A DNA stretch of 64,000 bases, taken from the NCBI GenBank assembly GCA_014904985.1, contig MU128922.1, positions 280,399-344,398 of the forward strand. The letters run 5' to 3'. Both the position numbers and the translations under genes were made by a program. Positions 11,868 to 24,175 of this stretch are shown here, in pieces; positions within the stretch are counted from its first letter, which is position 1, and every line of letters begins with the position of its first letter. The notes under the pieces are model-generated. The model saw nothing but the letters and a program-made list of their open reading frames with translations, made no database searches and was not told the DNA's origin. Source of the stretch: Hydnum rufescens UP504 (lineage: Eukaryota > Basidiomycota > Agaricomycetes > Cantharellales > Hydnaceae).

Positions 11868-14800
11868 ATGTCGTTAAGGTTCGACAACCAGACTGTTGTC
11901 ATCACTGGGGCTGGCGGCGGAATTGGTCGTGCGTGCGTATAACCATACCCCAATTGGGCAAACTCTCGGCTTTCTTGTCCCGACTTGACTCCTGGATCAG
12001 ATATTCGCAATTATTCGCCTCTCGTGGGGCCAACATAGTCGTCAATGACTTTAACAAGGAGAACGCAGATAAAGTCGTCGATTCTATCAGGAAGGGTAGC
12101 TCTGTTTCCCGCATCCGGCGCAGCGAACGTGGTTACTCATTACCATTTGTTGCAGCTGGGGGCAAGGCCGTCGCAAATTATTCTTCCGCTGCAGATGGGC
12201 AAGCCGTTATAAAAAGTGCACTGGATGCATTTGGGAATGTTACGATGTGAGCACCAAAAGCTCTTCAGGGTCTCCCATTTGGCTGACCCGAATGGTAAAG
12301 TCTCATCAACAACGCAGGCATCTTACGGTGCGTCGGCCCATGCTTATTTTTCTTGTACCCTGTGTTCTTATACATGCGTCTCGCCTAATTCAGAGACAAG
12401 AGGTCGGTTTGTGGCTCTCATATTTCTCTCAAAGCTGGATGTTCATCGTCTTGTAAACAGCTTCAAGAACTATGACTGAGAAGGTGCCAATGTTCTCATT
12501 ATCTGAAACATGCGACCATGTAATACGACCCTTCCAAACCGTAGGAATGGGACCAAGTGCAAGAAGTTCACGTTAAAGGCGCCTTTGCATGCAGTAAAGC
12601 AGCCTGGCCTCATTTTCGAAAGCAGAAGTTCGGCCGTATCATCAATACCGCAAGCGCTGCGGGATTGTATGGTGAGCTTCTGATGGATCTTCATTGCGTA
12701 TTTTTATATTAAATGGATGTGGCCCAGGGAACATGGGCCAGGCTAACTATAGGTAGGCACGTTCGCGACGTAGCAGGGAGTTTGGCCGACCATCACGCTC
12801 TTCAATTTCTTTAGTGCGCCAAGATGAGTTTGGTTGCACTGACGAAGACTCTGGCTCTTGAAGGCGCAAAATATAACATCAAAGCTTCCGTTATTGCCCC
12901 CATTGCAGCATCATCTATGACGGAAACCATTATGCCCCCTGAAATGCTTGCTGGGATCAAGGTGACGTACTTCCCTGTCGTATTTTTCGCGATAAGTTCC
13001 CTCATAGCTTCGTCCAGCCGGAGTTTGTTACGCCCCTCGTTGCAGTCTTGGCTCATCCAAATGGTCCGGAAGCGTCTGGGAAAATATTCGAAGCGGGTGC
13101 TGGATTCGTTGCTGAAATACGTTGGGAGCGATCCAAAGGCGCTGTTTTCAAGACCGATGCTACTTTTACACCCTCAGCCGCAAGTCTCATCGTTCCTTAA
13201 GCGTCGGAACTGAGTTTTCTAATGTTGTTTCTTTAGGTGAAAGCACGCTGGGCACAAATCACTGATTTTACGGACGCTGAGCATCCCCAGAGTGTGCGGG
13301 AGAAAGACATCCTCGTAAGTATGCACGAATCGTCGTGTTACATTCGACGTGTCTAACCTCAACCTAGGCTAGCCTCGCGGAATCAAAGAAAATATTTTCT
13401 AATCCTCAATCTGACCCACCAGTTACGCTTTGATGGCAAGACTGTTATCGTTACCGGAGCTGGTAATGGTCTCGGCCGTGCGTATTCGTTGATGCTGCTC
13501 GATTCGGCGCGAATGTTGTCGTCAATGACGTTAATGCGCAAGCGGCAACCAATGTTGTGAATGAGATCAAGAGAAGTACGTCCCGTGGATCCTCTTGATG
13601 TCTACTCGCTAACGCATGTTGTCATCATAGCCGGTGGCACCGCGGTTGTGGCCATATTCTCTGCTGAAGATGGCGATGGCATCGTCAAAACCGCTCTTCA
13701 AGCCTTCGGCAGCGTGCATGCCTTGATCGCAAATGCTGGTATTCTCAGGGATAAATCTTTTACTGCTATGTCCGAGAAAGACTGGGATGATGTTTTCGCC
13801 GTTCATCTCAAAGGCACGTTCAATGTAAGGGTTTTCCACTGCGCACTCCAACAGAGCGCCATGTTTATTTCATGACTGCTCTAGTGCGTCAAAGCCGTCT
13901 GGCCCATCTTCCAGAAACAGAAATATGGCCGTGTCTTGACCATTGCATCTAATGTCGGCATTTGTAAGTATGAATATCGGTTCTACGGCATAGGCTAATT
14001 ACCTGCTCTTGTTGAAGATGGTAATTTCGGCCAGGCGAACGTGAGCCATGCCGTTGCTTCCTCGATCGTTCTATCCTGAAACTTGTTCCAAGTATTCTAC
14101 CGCCAAGGCTGCCATCATCGGTTTCACGCGCACGTTGGCTATTGAGGGTGAGCGATACAATATATTGGCCAACATTTTAGCGCCCAGTGCCGGGACAGCA
14201 ATGACCGAGACTATCTGGTGCGTATTTGTCTACCCGTTCGATATTGGTCCTGCGTTGACGAGTTTCGCGTTGCAGGACCCCGGAAATGGTGGAGGGGCTC
14301 AAGGTGGGTGTGCTCCAGACGAAGGGCGGTTCTCAACATCTAAGCTTATCCGATATCAGCCTGAATATGCAGCACCGGTCGCCGGGTACTTGATCAGCCA
14401 TGGTATGTCAAATGCAACTATCTGTCCAAAGTATATGTTGAGACCGAAATCCTGATAGCCAATGAGGTCACCACCGGTGATTTGTTTGAGGTTTCCGGTG
14501 GGTGGGCTGCTCAGACAAGATGGCAGCGCGCGTTCGGATTTGCTTTCTCCCACCGGAAGGAGCTTACTCCGGAAGCCGTCCTCGATAAATGGACGAGCAT
14601 CACTGGCTTCGGTGGGCGTTCTCCTGTCCTTGGTACATGGACAAACCATAAGATCTGATTTATAGATGACCGGGCTACCCATCCAAGGAGCGCTCAGGAG
14701 GCTCTCGAACAGGTAAAGGACCTTGACCAGCATCAGCATGACGGTGCATTGATTAAGTGTTACTCAGATGTTAGGGAACTTTACGGCCGCAAATGAAGAA

Positions 14801-16115
14801 CAGGGATCCGATGCTAATCCTTACGCTGACCCAGAGGATCCTGAGCCGATTGCACGAGCCAAGGACACGTCTATTCAAACGGGAGAATACAATTACAGCG
14901 AGCGCGATGTCATTCTGTACAACCTTGGCATTGGTGCTACCGAACAAGACTTGCAATGGACCTTTGAGAACCACGACCACTTCACTGCATTGCCTACCTT
15001 CGGCGTCATCCCGCAATTTTCTGTATCATTCAGTATTCCTTTTGATTTCCTCCCTAACTACAACCCGGTTTGTTGGAGCTTCCGCCACCAAAATTTGACG
15101 ACTGTGCTGACAGCCGGCATATTCCCAGGCGAAGCTTCTGCATGGCGAACAATACCTATCTATCAAAAAGGCCATCCCCACTAGTGGCTCTCTCGTAACT
15201 ACTGCTCGCTTGCTTGAAGTACTCGATAAGGGTAAAGCAGCCACTGTCACCATCATCTCTGAAACGAAGGACAAAGTTTCTGGGGAAGTCATTTTTGAGA
15301 ATCAATCCACCCTGATCCTGCGTGGTGCAGGGAGGTTTTGGTGGGAAAAAGACTGGAAAGGGTGAGTGGGCACTTTACAACATAACCCGGCGTTGACTCA
15401 TGCGCCTTGGTGAGATCGTGGGGCTGCCACGTCTGCAAACCCACGTCCGTCGCGGAAGCCTGATGCTGTCGTCGGAGGAGAAAACGAGCCCTACTCAATC
15501 AGCACTGTATCGGTATGTGATTCATCGTTATAGCTTGGGATTGGTACTCAGAGATCGTTGCGTTAGATTGAGCGGTGACTATAATCCACTCCACGTAATT
15601 AGATTTTTCCACAGTCTGGATCTGGGAACTGATGTGCAATTGTATCGGAAGATTCAACCTGAATTTGCAGCTATTGGCGGGTTCGACAGGCCGATTCTCC
15701 ATGGTACGTGAAAGCATCCTATGACTTCAATGGTGTCCTCGTGCTGATATTTTGGATCGTATGACAGGCCTTGCTTCGTTTGGATTTGCTGGAAAGCATG
15801 TCTTCAACACCTTCGGAGCCTGGGATACCATTAAAGCTAGGTGAGGATAGCTTTGGAGAGGCCTTGAATTATTTAGGATGATTGATACGCCTTGTCTAGA
15901 TTCGCGGGTGTGGTGTACCCGGGGAGACGCTAGTTACCTCCATGTGGAAGGATGGCGATAAAGTTATATTTGGTAAGAAGTGTCTCCTCATGGGCTGCCT
16001 TCATCCCTCGATTTAACACCTGCGTACAGAGACAAAGACGAAGGAACGTGGTTCGATCGTTCTGGCTGCGGCTGCTGCTACACTTGTATCTGGAGCAGTC
16101 AAGTCCAAGTTGTAA
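11868..16115 (+). CDS. FOX2: Peroxisomal multifunctional beta-oxidation enzyme (Fox2)
   Basis: Family role: 2-enoyl-CoA hydratase 2 and (3R)-hydroxyacyl-CoA dehydrogenase of fatty-acid beta-oxidation in the peroxisome matrix. Domain order as in fungal Fox2: first SDR ([10 protein letters not shown] at the start, NNAG, then Y-S-C-A-K), second SDR ([20 protein letters not shown]), then a MaoC hydratase-2 part ([24 protein letters not shown]) and the PTS1 tripeptide SKL before TAA at 16113-16115. Exons include 11868-11932, 12001-12095, 12156-12246, 12301-12327, 12394-12402 (9 nt), 12461-12483, 12545-12671, 12728-12752, 12815-12961, 13018-13191, 13237-13314, 13368 (or 13423)-13575, 13631-13824, 13885-13963, 14018-14040, 14093-14217, 14276-14303, 14360-14402, 14459-14611, 14666-14712, 14768-15067, 15129-15361, one ending 15512, 15567-15594, 15652-15703, 15768-15840, 15900-15972, 16030-16115. 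About seven one-base shifts are needed (near 12470, 12814, 13422, 13497, 15327, 15470, 15920). Catalytic motifs and most splice sites are intact. Confidence 0.9.
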
Positions 16116-17128
16116 GATGTAATTCATCTGTCACTCAGCATAATAATGCGGGAGACCCCCCATTGGAATCTACGATGCTTAAGAATTTCCTTGATGTCTT
16201 TATACTGAAATATACCTCCCCTCTGGCATGAGCGACAAACAGATGATGGTTCTGAACAACTGAGATTCTTGTTCGGCCGGTACTAGTAGCTACTAGCTAG
16301 GTCCCATTCGAACTTGAGAGGATAGATTTGGTATACCCGTCTAGACCAATATTGATTTAGACGTCCAGTCGCATCCCCTATGGGGGCAAGGTAATTAATG
16401 GACAGATTGCGGTAATATCAGCCTAAAGTCCTTTGAGTTCGAGAACTCGTGGAGGTTGAAGCCCTTCAGATCCATTCACCCTACTCAACGAGGGTATCCA
16501 GCTCTGCCTTTTTGACGCGGATTCTTGTTTGTTTTTGATCAAATGTGCACCAGATAAGCAGAGATGACATCTTCTTTTCAGCTTTTGTCAGAGGTTGGGT
16601 GTCGGAGGCTCAGGAATTGTAGCTGCAGAAGTCACAAGTTGCCCGATGTCGCCAGAAGTTGTCCCAAAGTCAAGCCAAGTCGAGTCGCGGCCACACTCAA
16701 CTCTGTTTTCGGAGAAATCCGGACGCACGTGGCGTGTCATCCTGTGGCCACTCGCCTGCTAATAGATCTCACCGCCGCCATTAAACTTCCGGACAATCCA
16801 TCAGTTGGATCGCTCCTATCATGGCATGCATAGACCCGTCAAATCCGGCGGAAATACGGCAGGTGTATATTTCAGGTCCGCCGTCTGCTTGCATCCAACA
16901 ATTTGTTTCTAACAGGCTTATTTGGCCCTCCCGACAGGTGCCGTGTGCAACAGTCGTCTGCTACGTATATCAAAACAATATTGCCTTTACTTGCCAACCC
17001 AGCCCCGCGCGAACATCATTGGACTTCGTTCGCCCTGCTCGGAATACATCAAGGCAACACTGGATGCCGTGGCGTGGAAGGATCCCTTCGGGGAGGGTTT
17101 GTAGGTCTACTTCACGCCTGTATACTTC
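16116..17128. other. Intergenic; possible 5' exons of the downstream NLR gene
   Basis: About 1 kb without a sure gene. Over 17040-17104 the frame encoding YIKATLDAVAWKDPFGEGL resembles the K-T-x-L-x-P-x-W-N-x-x-F strand of a C2 domain, so one or two N-terminal exons of the NACHT gene may lie here. The chain could not be fixed. Confidence 0.35.
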
Positions 17129-20100
17129 ATGGCCCTTTATTCACACTCACTCGGCAGCGCCGTTACTCCAACGCCTATCGGTTCCAGAGTTGATATAGAT
17201 TTGCTTGAGCGCCGTTTTTGGCGTTCAGGGCGGATTGTTGCATCGTGTGGTTTGGATCTCTCCTCCATGATAGCCGAAGGTAAACCTGCTCACATTTATG
17301 CAAAGATATGACCACGCTCACGCTTGGTCTTTGTTCCTTCAGAGATCTGCCTCGATTTGAAAGATGTTGCGAACAATAACTTCGGAGTGTTGACAATACG
17401 CGTGGCATCCTCTCTCGCAACCACAAATGATGCCGTCGGGAGTGCCAGGCAGGCTGCCGGGCAACTAGGTCCGGGACCAGCGGTCGTCAACGACGCCATT
17501 CAAGTTATCGCCCCACTTGCAACAGAAATCACGGCCCAGTTCAATGCTTGGAGCCCGTTGTTGAGTCGCCTCGCCACACTTGTCAAAGTTGCCGATACAA
17601 TTGCCGAGGCATGTTGCATCCTGAATCACCTCTGCCCCGCGAGCACTAAGAAGTGTTTACAAATAGATTCACCCTTGGATCAAGGTGACATGGGGAGTCG
17701 TCTCAGCAGTGTATCGGGTAAGACTAGGATCAAATTTTCTATCTGTGTACTCTCTGATTGGTGTTCCATTAGATCCCTTCTGCCCAGAGTGACCGAGATG
17801 CGAAAGTGATGGCATTAGTCGAAGCTATGGCAGACACCTGCTCCTTTGCCGACGATGCCGAGGGGTTGGAGAAACGCTCGAAAAGAGATCAAGATATCGT
17901 CAATCAAATACTACGACAAGTAACGGAATGCGCGTATTTCATTCGGGACTATTGCAGGGACAAGTCCTTCGGTATGTGGAATGCTGCATGTTCTACTTAC
18001 TCCAAGACTGATGAATGTGGGCCACAGCCAAACGCACTGTGAAGTACACGGTTTCTCTTGTGGACGCACAGATCGATGACTACAAGGGGACCCTAGAGAC
18101 TCTCAGACGGAATCTGATTGATCATGCGAACATAGAATGCTCTGTCATCACACATCGCGTCCTAGACGTTGTGACTGAAGTCCGTGAGTGCTTCTTGAAT
18201 TTCTTCAGTCAAAATCTGTGTTCTAAGACCGTGTACAGATGAGTGGGCATTGCTCAGCGAAATAAAGTATGCCTCGGAGGCCAATCACGATCTAGATAAG
18301 GGGTGCTTATCAGGCACGCGTACCGAGATCATCGATACTATAGTGTGTTGGGCTCTCGGAGCGGATATGCCGTCATCTGATCCGAGCAGCCCGATAATGT
18401 TGAACTCCAACGAATCGTCTCGTGTACTTTGGTTGTGTGGCACGGCGGGTGCGGGGAAATCGTCGATCCTTCGCTCATGCGCGAAACGCATTTCGGACCT
18501 TGACCGTTTGGGGTCGTACTATGGATTCGACAAAAACAAGCCTCAGGCACTAAACCTTACCAACCTCTTCAGTACGATTGCTCGGGACCTGGCTGACCTC
18601 GATGACTCCCGGAAGCAATGGCTTTTCAACGCCGTCAAAGGCAACACCGCCCTACGAAGAACCGCCAACTGCAAATTACAGTTCCAGCATTTTATCATTG
18701 CACCATTTAAGGATAACAAGGCCCTTGGGGAGACCGTTATTTTCATCGACACATTTGACGAGTCTGGGGATGTTGCGGCTCGTGCTGACGCGCTTCACAT
18801 TCTGACAAAGCGAGCCTCAGAATTCCCTCCGGGTCTTCGAGTTGTAATCACTTCGAGATATGAGCCCGATATCCATGATGCATTGCAGTCTCCGCTGCCA
18901 CCCGGGGTTGACGTCATCCGTGTGGATGATATTCCTACCAATCAGACCTCGCGCGATATTGCGACGTATGTGCTCGATGAATTCCGTGGCGCGAATGAAT
19001 TTCGAGAGAAGTACCAGACGGAGCTGAGGGACCTGATTCGGATGGCGGGAACGTCCTTTCAGTGGGCTGCTACCGCCTGCCGCTTCATTCGCATGGATAA
19101 TAAAGCTGGCGTCGGCCCGCAGGACCGGATTGCAGCGGTGCTTAATAGTGATGTCATGCTATATAAGCTCTATGGCACCGTCATGAAGGAGCACTGCGAT
19201 CCATCTGTTGAGATTGCAGTCAAACGAGTTAAATCGATCCTAGGACGAATTATATGTGCTCAGGAGCCTTTATCATTGCAGACTCTTGTGCACCTAGTTC
19301 CACCCGACTCTATCCTCACTCCAGATGACATGGAGATACAACGAGGGATCGTGAGGCATCTCGCATCGCTCCTTAGCGGTACTCACAGTGACTATGAACC
19401 GATCGCACCTCTCCACTCGTCTTATCGTGAGTTCTTGTGTAGCCCAGAGCATAACAAAGACTTCTACATCGACAAAGGTGAAGCAAATCAGTGCATGGCC
19501 CTTGCGTGCTTCCGCGTGATGGAGAAGAATTTGACATTCAATATTTGTCAAATTTCGACCTCCTTCCTTCGCAATGTCGCCATCCGTAACATTAAGGGAC
19601 CCCTGAAAGAACCCATCCACTCTCATCTGTCTTATGCTTGTCGATACTGGGGCTTCCATGTGTCTGCAACACATACTAGTGAGGTTGCTCAGAAGCACAT
19701 GCAGTCATTCTTTCAGCAGTATTTCCTGCACTGGCTGGAAGTGATGAGTCTTACACAGAGCTCCCCTCAAACTGCATTAGCCTCACTTAGCATCTCTCAT
19801 GTGAGCACAGCTCCAATTTGGCCACATGCTAAATCTTCAGGATAATTCTTAGCATCCATTCCCCAGATTGCCACTGACCTTGTTGAGTTGCGACATGATG
19901 CAATGCAATTCATTTCCATGTTTGCAGCTGCTATTGCTACAAGCATGCCCCATATCTACCTCTCTGGCCTGACATTTGCCCCTGCATCATGTCTTGCATA
20001 TCAGAGATGGGAAGGCCAATTTCCAGGAGTTGCAAAACTGGCTCAGGGGCGACTTGAGCACTGGCCAAACATTATGCTGATCTTAGAAGGACACCAGCAG

Positions 20101-22264
20101 GCTGTACTATCTGTTGCTTTCTCACCTGATGGCAAGCAGATTGCTTCAGGCTCTTCAGACAAGACTGTGCGACTCTGGAATGCAGAGACTGGTGTGAGCA
20201 TTGGCAAGCCAATGGAAGGGCATGATAACCACATCTGGTCCATTGCCTTCTCACCCAATGGCATGCAGATTGCTTCTGGCTCCTCAGATGGGACCATACG
20301 GCTGTGGAACATGGAGACAGGTGCAAGTGTTGGTCAGCCAATGGAGGGGCATGATCATGCCATTCGGTCCATTGCTTTCTCCCATGATGGCAAGCAGATT
20401 GTATCAGGGTCCCAGGACAAGACCATACGACTCTGGAATGTGGAGAGGGGTGTGATAATTGGCCAGCCAATAAAGGGCATGCTGATGCTGTTCAATCCAT
20501 TGCTTTCTCCCCTGATGGCAAGCAGATTGCTTCTGGTTCCTTGGACAAGACCATACGACTCTGGAATGCAGAGGGAGGTATGAGCATTGGTGCCCCCATG
20601 GAGGGGCATGATGGGCCTATATGGTCAATTGCTTTCTCACCTGATAGCAAGTGGATTGCTTCTGGCTCCTGGGACAAGACCATACGACTCTGGAATGTGG
20701 AGACAGGCACAACCATTGGCAAGCCAATGGAGGGGCATGATGGTGCCATCTGGTCCATTGATTTCTCACCTGATGGCAAGCAGATTGCTTCTGGCTCCCA
20801 GGATAAGAGCATACGACTATGGAATGCAGAAACAGGTGTGGGCATTGGCCAGCCAATGGAGGGGCATGATGGTGCTATCTGGTCCATTGCTTTCTCACCT
20901 GATGGGGAGCAAATTGCTTCTAGCTCTTTGGACAAGACTGTACGGCTTTGGAATGTGGAGATGGGTGTGAGTGTTGGCCAGGCAGTGGAGAGCCATGAAA
21001 ATGCTGTTTTGTCTATTGCTTTCTCACCTGATGGCAAGCAGATTGCTTCTGGCTCCCAGGACAGGACTATACGACTATGGAATGTGGAGACAGGGGTGAG
21101 CATTGGCCAGCCAATGGAGGGGCATAATGATGCCATCTTGTCCATTGCTTTCTCCCCAGATGGCAAACAAATTGCTTCAGGCTCCCAGGACAAGACCATA
21201 CAACTCTGGAATCTGGAGATGGGTGTTAGCAGTGGCCAGCCAATGGAGGGACATGATGATGCCATTCAGTCCATTGCTTTCTCCCCTGATGGCAAACAGA
21301 TTGCTTCTGGCTCCTGGGACAGGACCATACGACTCTGGAATGTGGATGGAGGTGTGAGTGTTGGCCAGCCAATGAAGGGCATGCTGCAGCTGTCTGGTCA
21401 ATTGCTTTCTCACCAGATGGAAAGCAGATTGCTTCTGGCTCCTGGGACAAGACTGTACAAATCTGGGATGTGGAGAGGGGTGTCAGCATTGGCCAGCCAA
21501 TGGAGGGACATGATGGTGCCATATGGTCCATTGCTTTTTCCCCTGATGGCAAACAGATTGCTTCTGGTTCCTCAGATAAGACCATACGACTCTGGAATGT
21601 GGATAGGGATGTGAAGGCTGGCCAGCTGATGGAAGGGCACAATGTTACCCCCTGGACCATTGCTTTCTCACCTGATGGCAAGTGGATTGCTTCTGGCTCC
21701 AAGCACAAGACCATACAGCTGTGGAATGCAGAGACAGGTGCAAAAGTTGGCCAACCAATGGAGGGGCATGATGGTGCTATCTGGTCAATTGCCTTCTCAC
21801 CTGATGGCAAGCAGATTGCTTCTGGCTCCTCAGACAAAACCATACGACTCTGGAAGGTGATGATTGATGCAAGTAATAGCCAGCCAATTGAGGGGCAATG
21901 TACAATCCAGTCCATTGATTTCACACCTGATGGCAATTTTCCCACCTGGAATAATACTGTCCAAGTTTCACAGTTGCCCACTCCAGAGTCCAAACACATA
22001 TCCCAGTATCCAGTCCCTCTATTCCCACTCCCTCCATGCTCTTTTCAAATTGATAATGGATGGATCTTAGGACCCAGTGGAGAGCTTATCCTTTGGGTCC
22101 CTGCTGCTTACCGTGCATCCCTGGAACACCCTCACTGTCGGATCATGGGAACTCCCAACAATACCCAGATTGATTTCCAGCACCTTAAGTATGGGGAAGA
22201 GTGGGCAGAATGTCAAGAATTGGCTGGTGAAGCCCAGGATGTTGATGGTTCCAGGAATATGTAG
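17129..22264 (+). CDS. NOD-like receptor: C2-like / NACHT / WD40
   Basis: Family role: STAND NTPases of fungi involved in non-self recognition and heterokaryon incompatibility; the ligand is unknown. Exons: 17129-17279 (start tentative), 17343-17608, 17667-17717, 17773-17971, 18028-18183, 18239-19800, 19867-22264. [20 protein letters not shown] resembles C2-domain strands. A helical stretch follows, then the P-loop GTAGAGKSS (~18445-18471), Walker [10 protein letters not shown] (~18735-18762) and [10 protein letters not shown], then [10 protein letters not shown] repeats start near 20085. The C-terminal [17 protein letters not shown] is typical of agaricomycete NACHT-WD proteins. The intron at 17609 has a GC donor. 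One-base losses near 20475 and 21377 break the WD exon into three frames. The gene is otherwise complete; whether the breaks are real or consensus errors is open. Confidence 0.85.
20085..21905 (+). repeat. Tandem 129-bp WD40 repeats, about 14 copies
   Basis: A 43-residue unit ([20 protein letters not shown], then [13 protein letters not shown]...GQPM) repeats about fourteen times, followed by one degenerate copy near 21890. Copies are almost identical in nucleotide sequence. Differences cluster at a few positions: after EGH, the residue after ASGS, and the residues before GQPM. This is the pattern known from fungal NLRs under concerted evolution with diversifying sites. Confidence 0.9.
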
Positions 22265-22843
22265 ATTTCTCAACAGTATGAGTGATTGATTATACTTCCC
22301 TCAGCTGTCTTCCTTAATTTGGGTGACACTGGGTCCATGCCTCATTAGGTTATAGGCCCATAAAGGCTGGCACCTCAGTACCACCTGAAGTTATGACAAC
22401 TGCAGAACCCAGTGACATCAAGTCTTGTATGCTGTGATTCACAGTTTTCAATTTCCCAATATGGAAAGCTCAAGTCAGTGCAAAAATTTGAACCCTTGGT
22501 GCATCTGACATCCTATTTGGTGCCAAAACATGCCCTTCCAGTACACCCTGAGTACCACCATCACTGAAGCCCATGACTGTGCTGCAGCCAAAAGGCACAT
22601 TGCCATTCCCTCATGGATATGGATGCCTAGGCTCAGTTTTGGTTTGGTTTTTCCCCTAACCCTGACTTGAACAACTCAGTCAACCACAAATGTATATCTG
22701 GTTAGATATTATGAGCCTTGCATTTATATAGTCTAACTAGAGGTTTTGATGCCTGGGGCTGGCTAAGCCAGTTTCCATGATTCAGGCAGGGGCCCCTGTG
22801 TGGGACTTAGAGTGGCCACAGAACTTCAATATATTGGGTTAGG
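22265..22843. other. Non-coding flank of the NLR gene with a dispersed repeat
   Basis: No gene. About 22688-22765 matches 61021-61090 (GTCTAACTAGAGGTTTTGAT in both). That unit contains its own short inverted repeat (TAGTTAGA / TCTAACTA), as in a small foldback element. Confidence 0.55.
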
Positions 22844-24175
22844 CACCTTTGTCAGTCACCTAATCTCAGACTTGCACAGTGGGCCATACAGGCTTATTGG
22901 GGATAATATGTTCCATTTATAATTATTTATTTATTATCACTATATTGTACATATACCACCCCTGGTCAGCAGGGTTTTGTTCAGTGGTCCCATCATTGAC
23001 TTGTTTATTTATTAATTTATTTAAGAATCCAATTAATATACCACACCCACTTGGGTGAGTGTGTGGTACAGTGCATAGAAATTAAAAAAAAAGACACTAT
23101 CTAGTAGCACCACACACCTGCATTGGTGGGTGTGTGGTACTTGTGTTTGCCTGGGGTCATGTACTTTTGACTGCCAGTTTTCCATACAGTTCACAGGTGG
23201 GTTGGGGGGTTTTTGGGCATGTACTCATTTGGGGGAAGGAAGATCTAGAATACAAAATTTAGATCAGTAAAAAGTTGAAGTGACACAAAAAGAGCAGCCT
23301 TTGCTGCTCTTTTTGTGCCATTGGGGGTGCATTACATGCCTTGTATAGAACCACACACCCACAGTAGTGGGTGTGGTTCAGTTCTTTGTGTGGGGCATCA
23401 CTGTCAGTGGGTCTCCTTTGTGGGTGTGTTATCATTGTAGGGGGCTTGCTTTGTGGGTCTTCATTTCTGGTGATACCTAGAATGAAAGATTAATAGTTAA
23501 AAAATTTAAAGCAATGCAAAAAGAGCAGCTTTTGCTGCTCTTTGTGTGCCATTGGGTACATGAGAATTACATACCTTACATAGAACACCTCGGTCAGCCA
23601 ACTGGATAGGCCTTAATAGGTGGGACAAATGCCTCATCTAGTCATCCTAACAGGCCTATTTTTTCTTTGATGTCAATTGACAATCTTTGGATGTCAAATT
23701 GACATCTTTCTCAACACTTTGTGGACTATCTGGGGTCATCAGGCATTAGGATTATTTGCTTATTATTATTATACTATTATATGGAGTAGTACAGTCTGTA
23801 GGCCTACACCTATGCTAAAAATCTAACACCTTGGATTCACACACATCTGTGGCAGCAGGTATGTGGGCCTTCATTTGCCCCTTCATGCAGGCCCCGGTTC
23901 ATGTGTTTGCATGCCTTTGTGGCTGCATGGGGTCTTGCATTGCTGCAGCAGGTGTGTGGGCCTTCATTTGCCCCTTTGTGCAGGCCCTGGTTCATATGTT
24001 TGCATGCCTTTGTGGCTGGGTGGGTTCTCATGTTTGATTCCTGACTCCACAATGTCAGGTGGGACACTTATGGAAAATAATCTGTTAGTTAAAGTAAAAC
24101 CTGTGCAAAAAGAGCAGTGGTGGCTGCTCTTTTTGTGCATTTGTAGCTATTAAAAAAACATACCTTATATTGGGG
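22844..24175 (-). mobile_element. Partial hairpin-array element K
   Basis: It begins with CACCTTTGTCAGTC, close to the terminus of element I (CACCTTGGTCAGTC), and shares with it the following text about a TCTCAGACTTGCA motif. Inside are A hairpins at 23284-23317, 23516-23548 and 24103-24138, and GC-rich B hairpins near 23040, 23108 and 23350. Read on the minus strand, the A hairpins sit between donor-like GTATGT or GCATGT and acceptor-like TTCTAG. No core palindrome or right terminus was found, and the copy ends at the 1.39-kb inverted repeat. A second terminus of the H type (CACCTCGGTCAGCC) lies near 23588, so the stretch may be composite. Confidence 0.55.
23850..24040. repeat. Two tandem ~100-bp copies
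   Basis: The stretch containing GTGGGCCTTCATTTGCCCCT occurs twice in direct order (from ~23865 and ~23955) with few differences. Confidence 0.8.

Noticed and set aside
20492..21999. Long minus-strand open frames (257 codons each) opposite the WD repeats
   Set aside because: Antisense shadows of the repeated WD40 exon; the plus strand carries clear family motifs.
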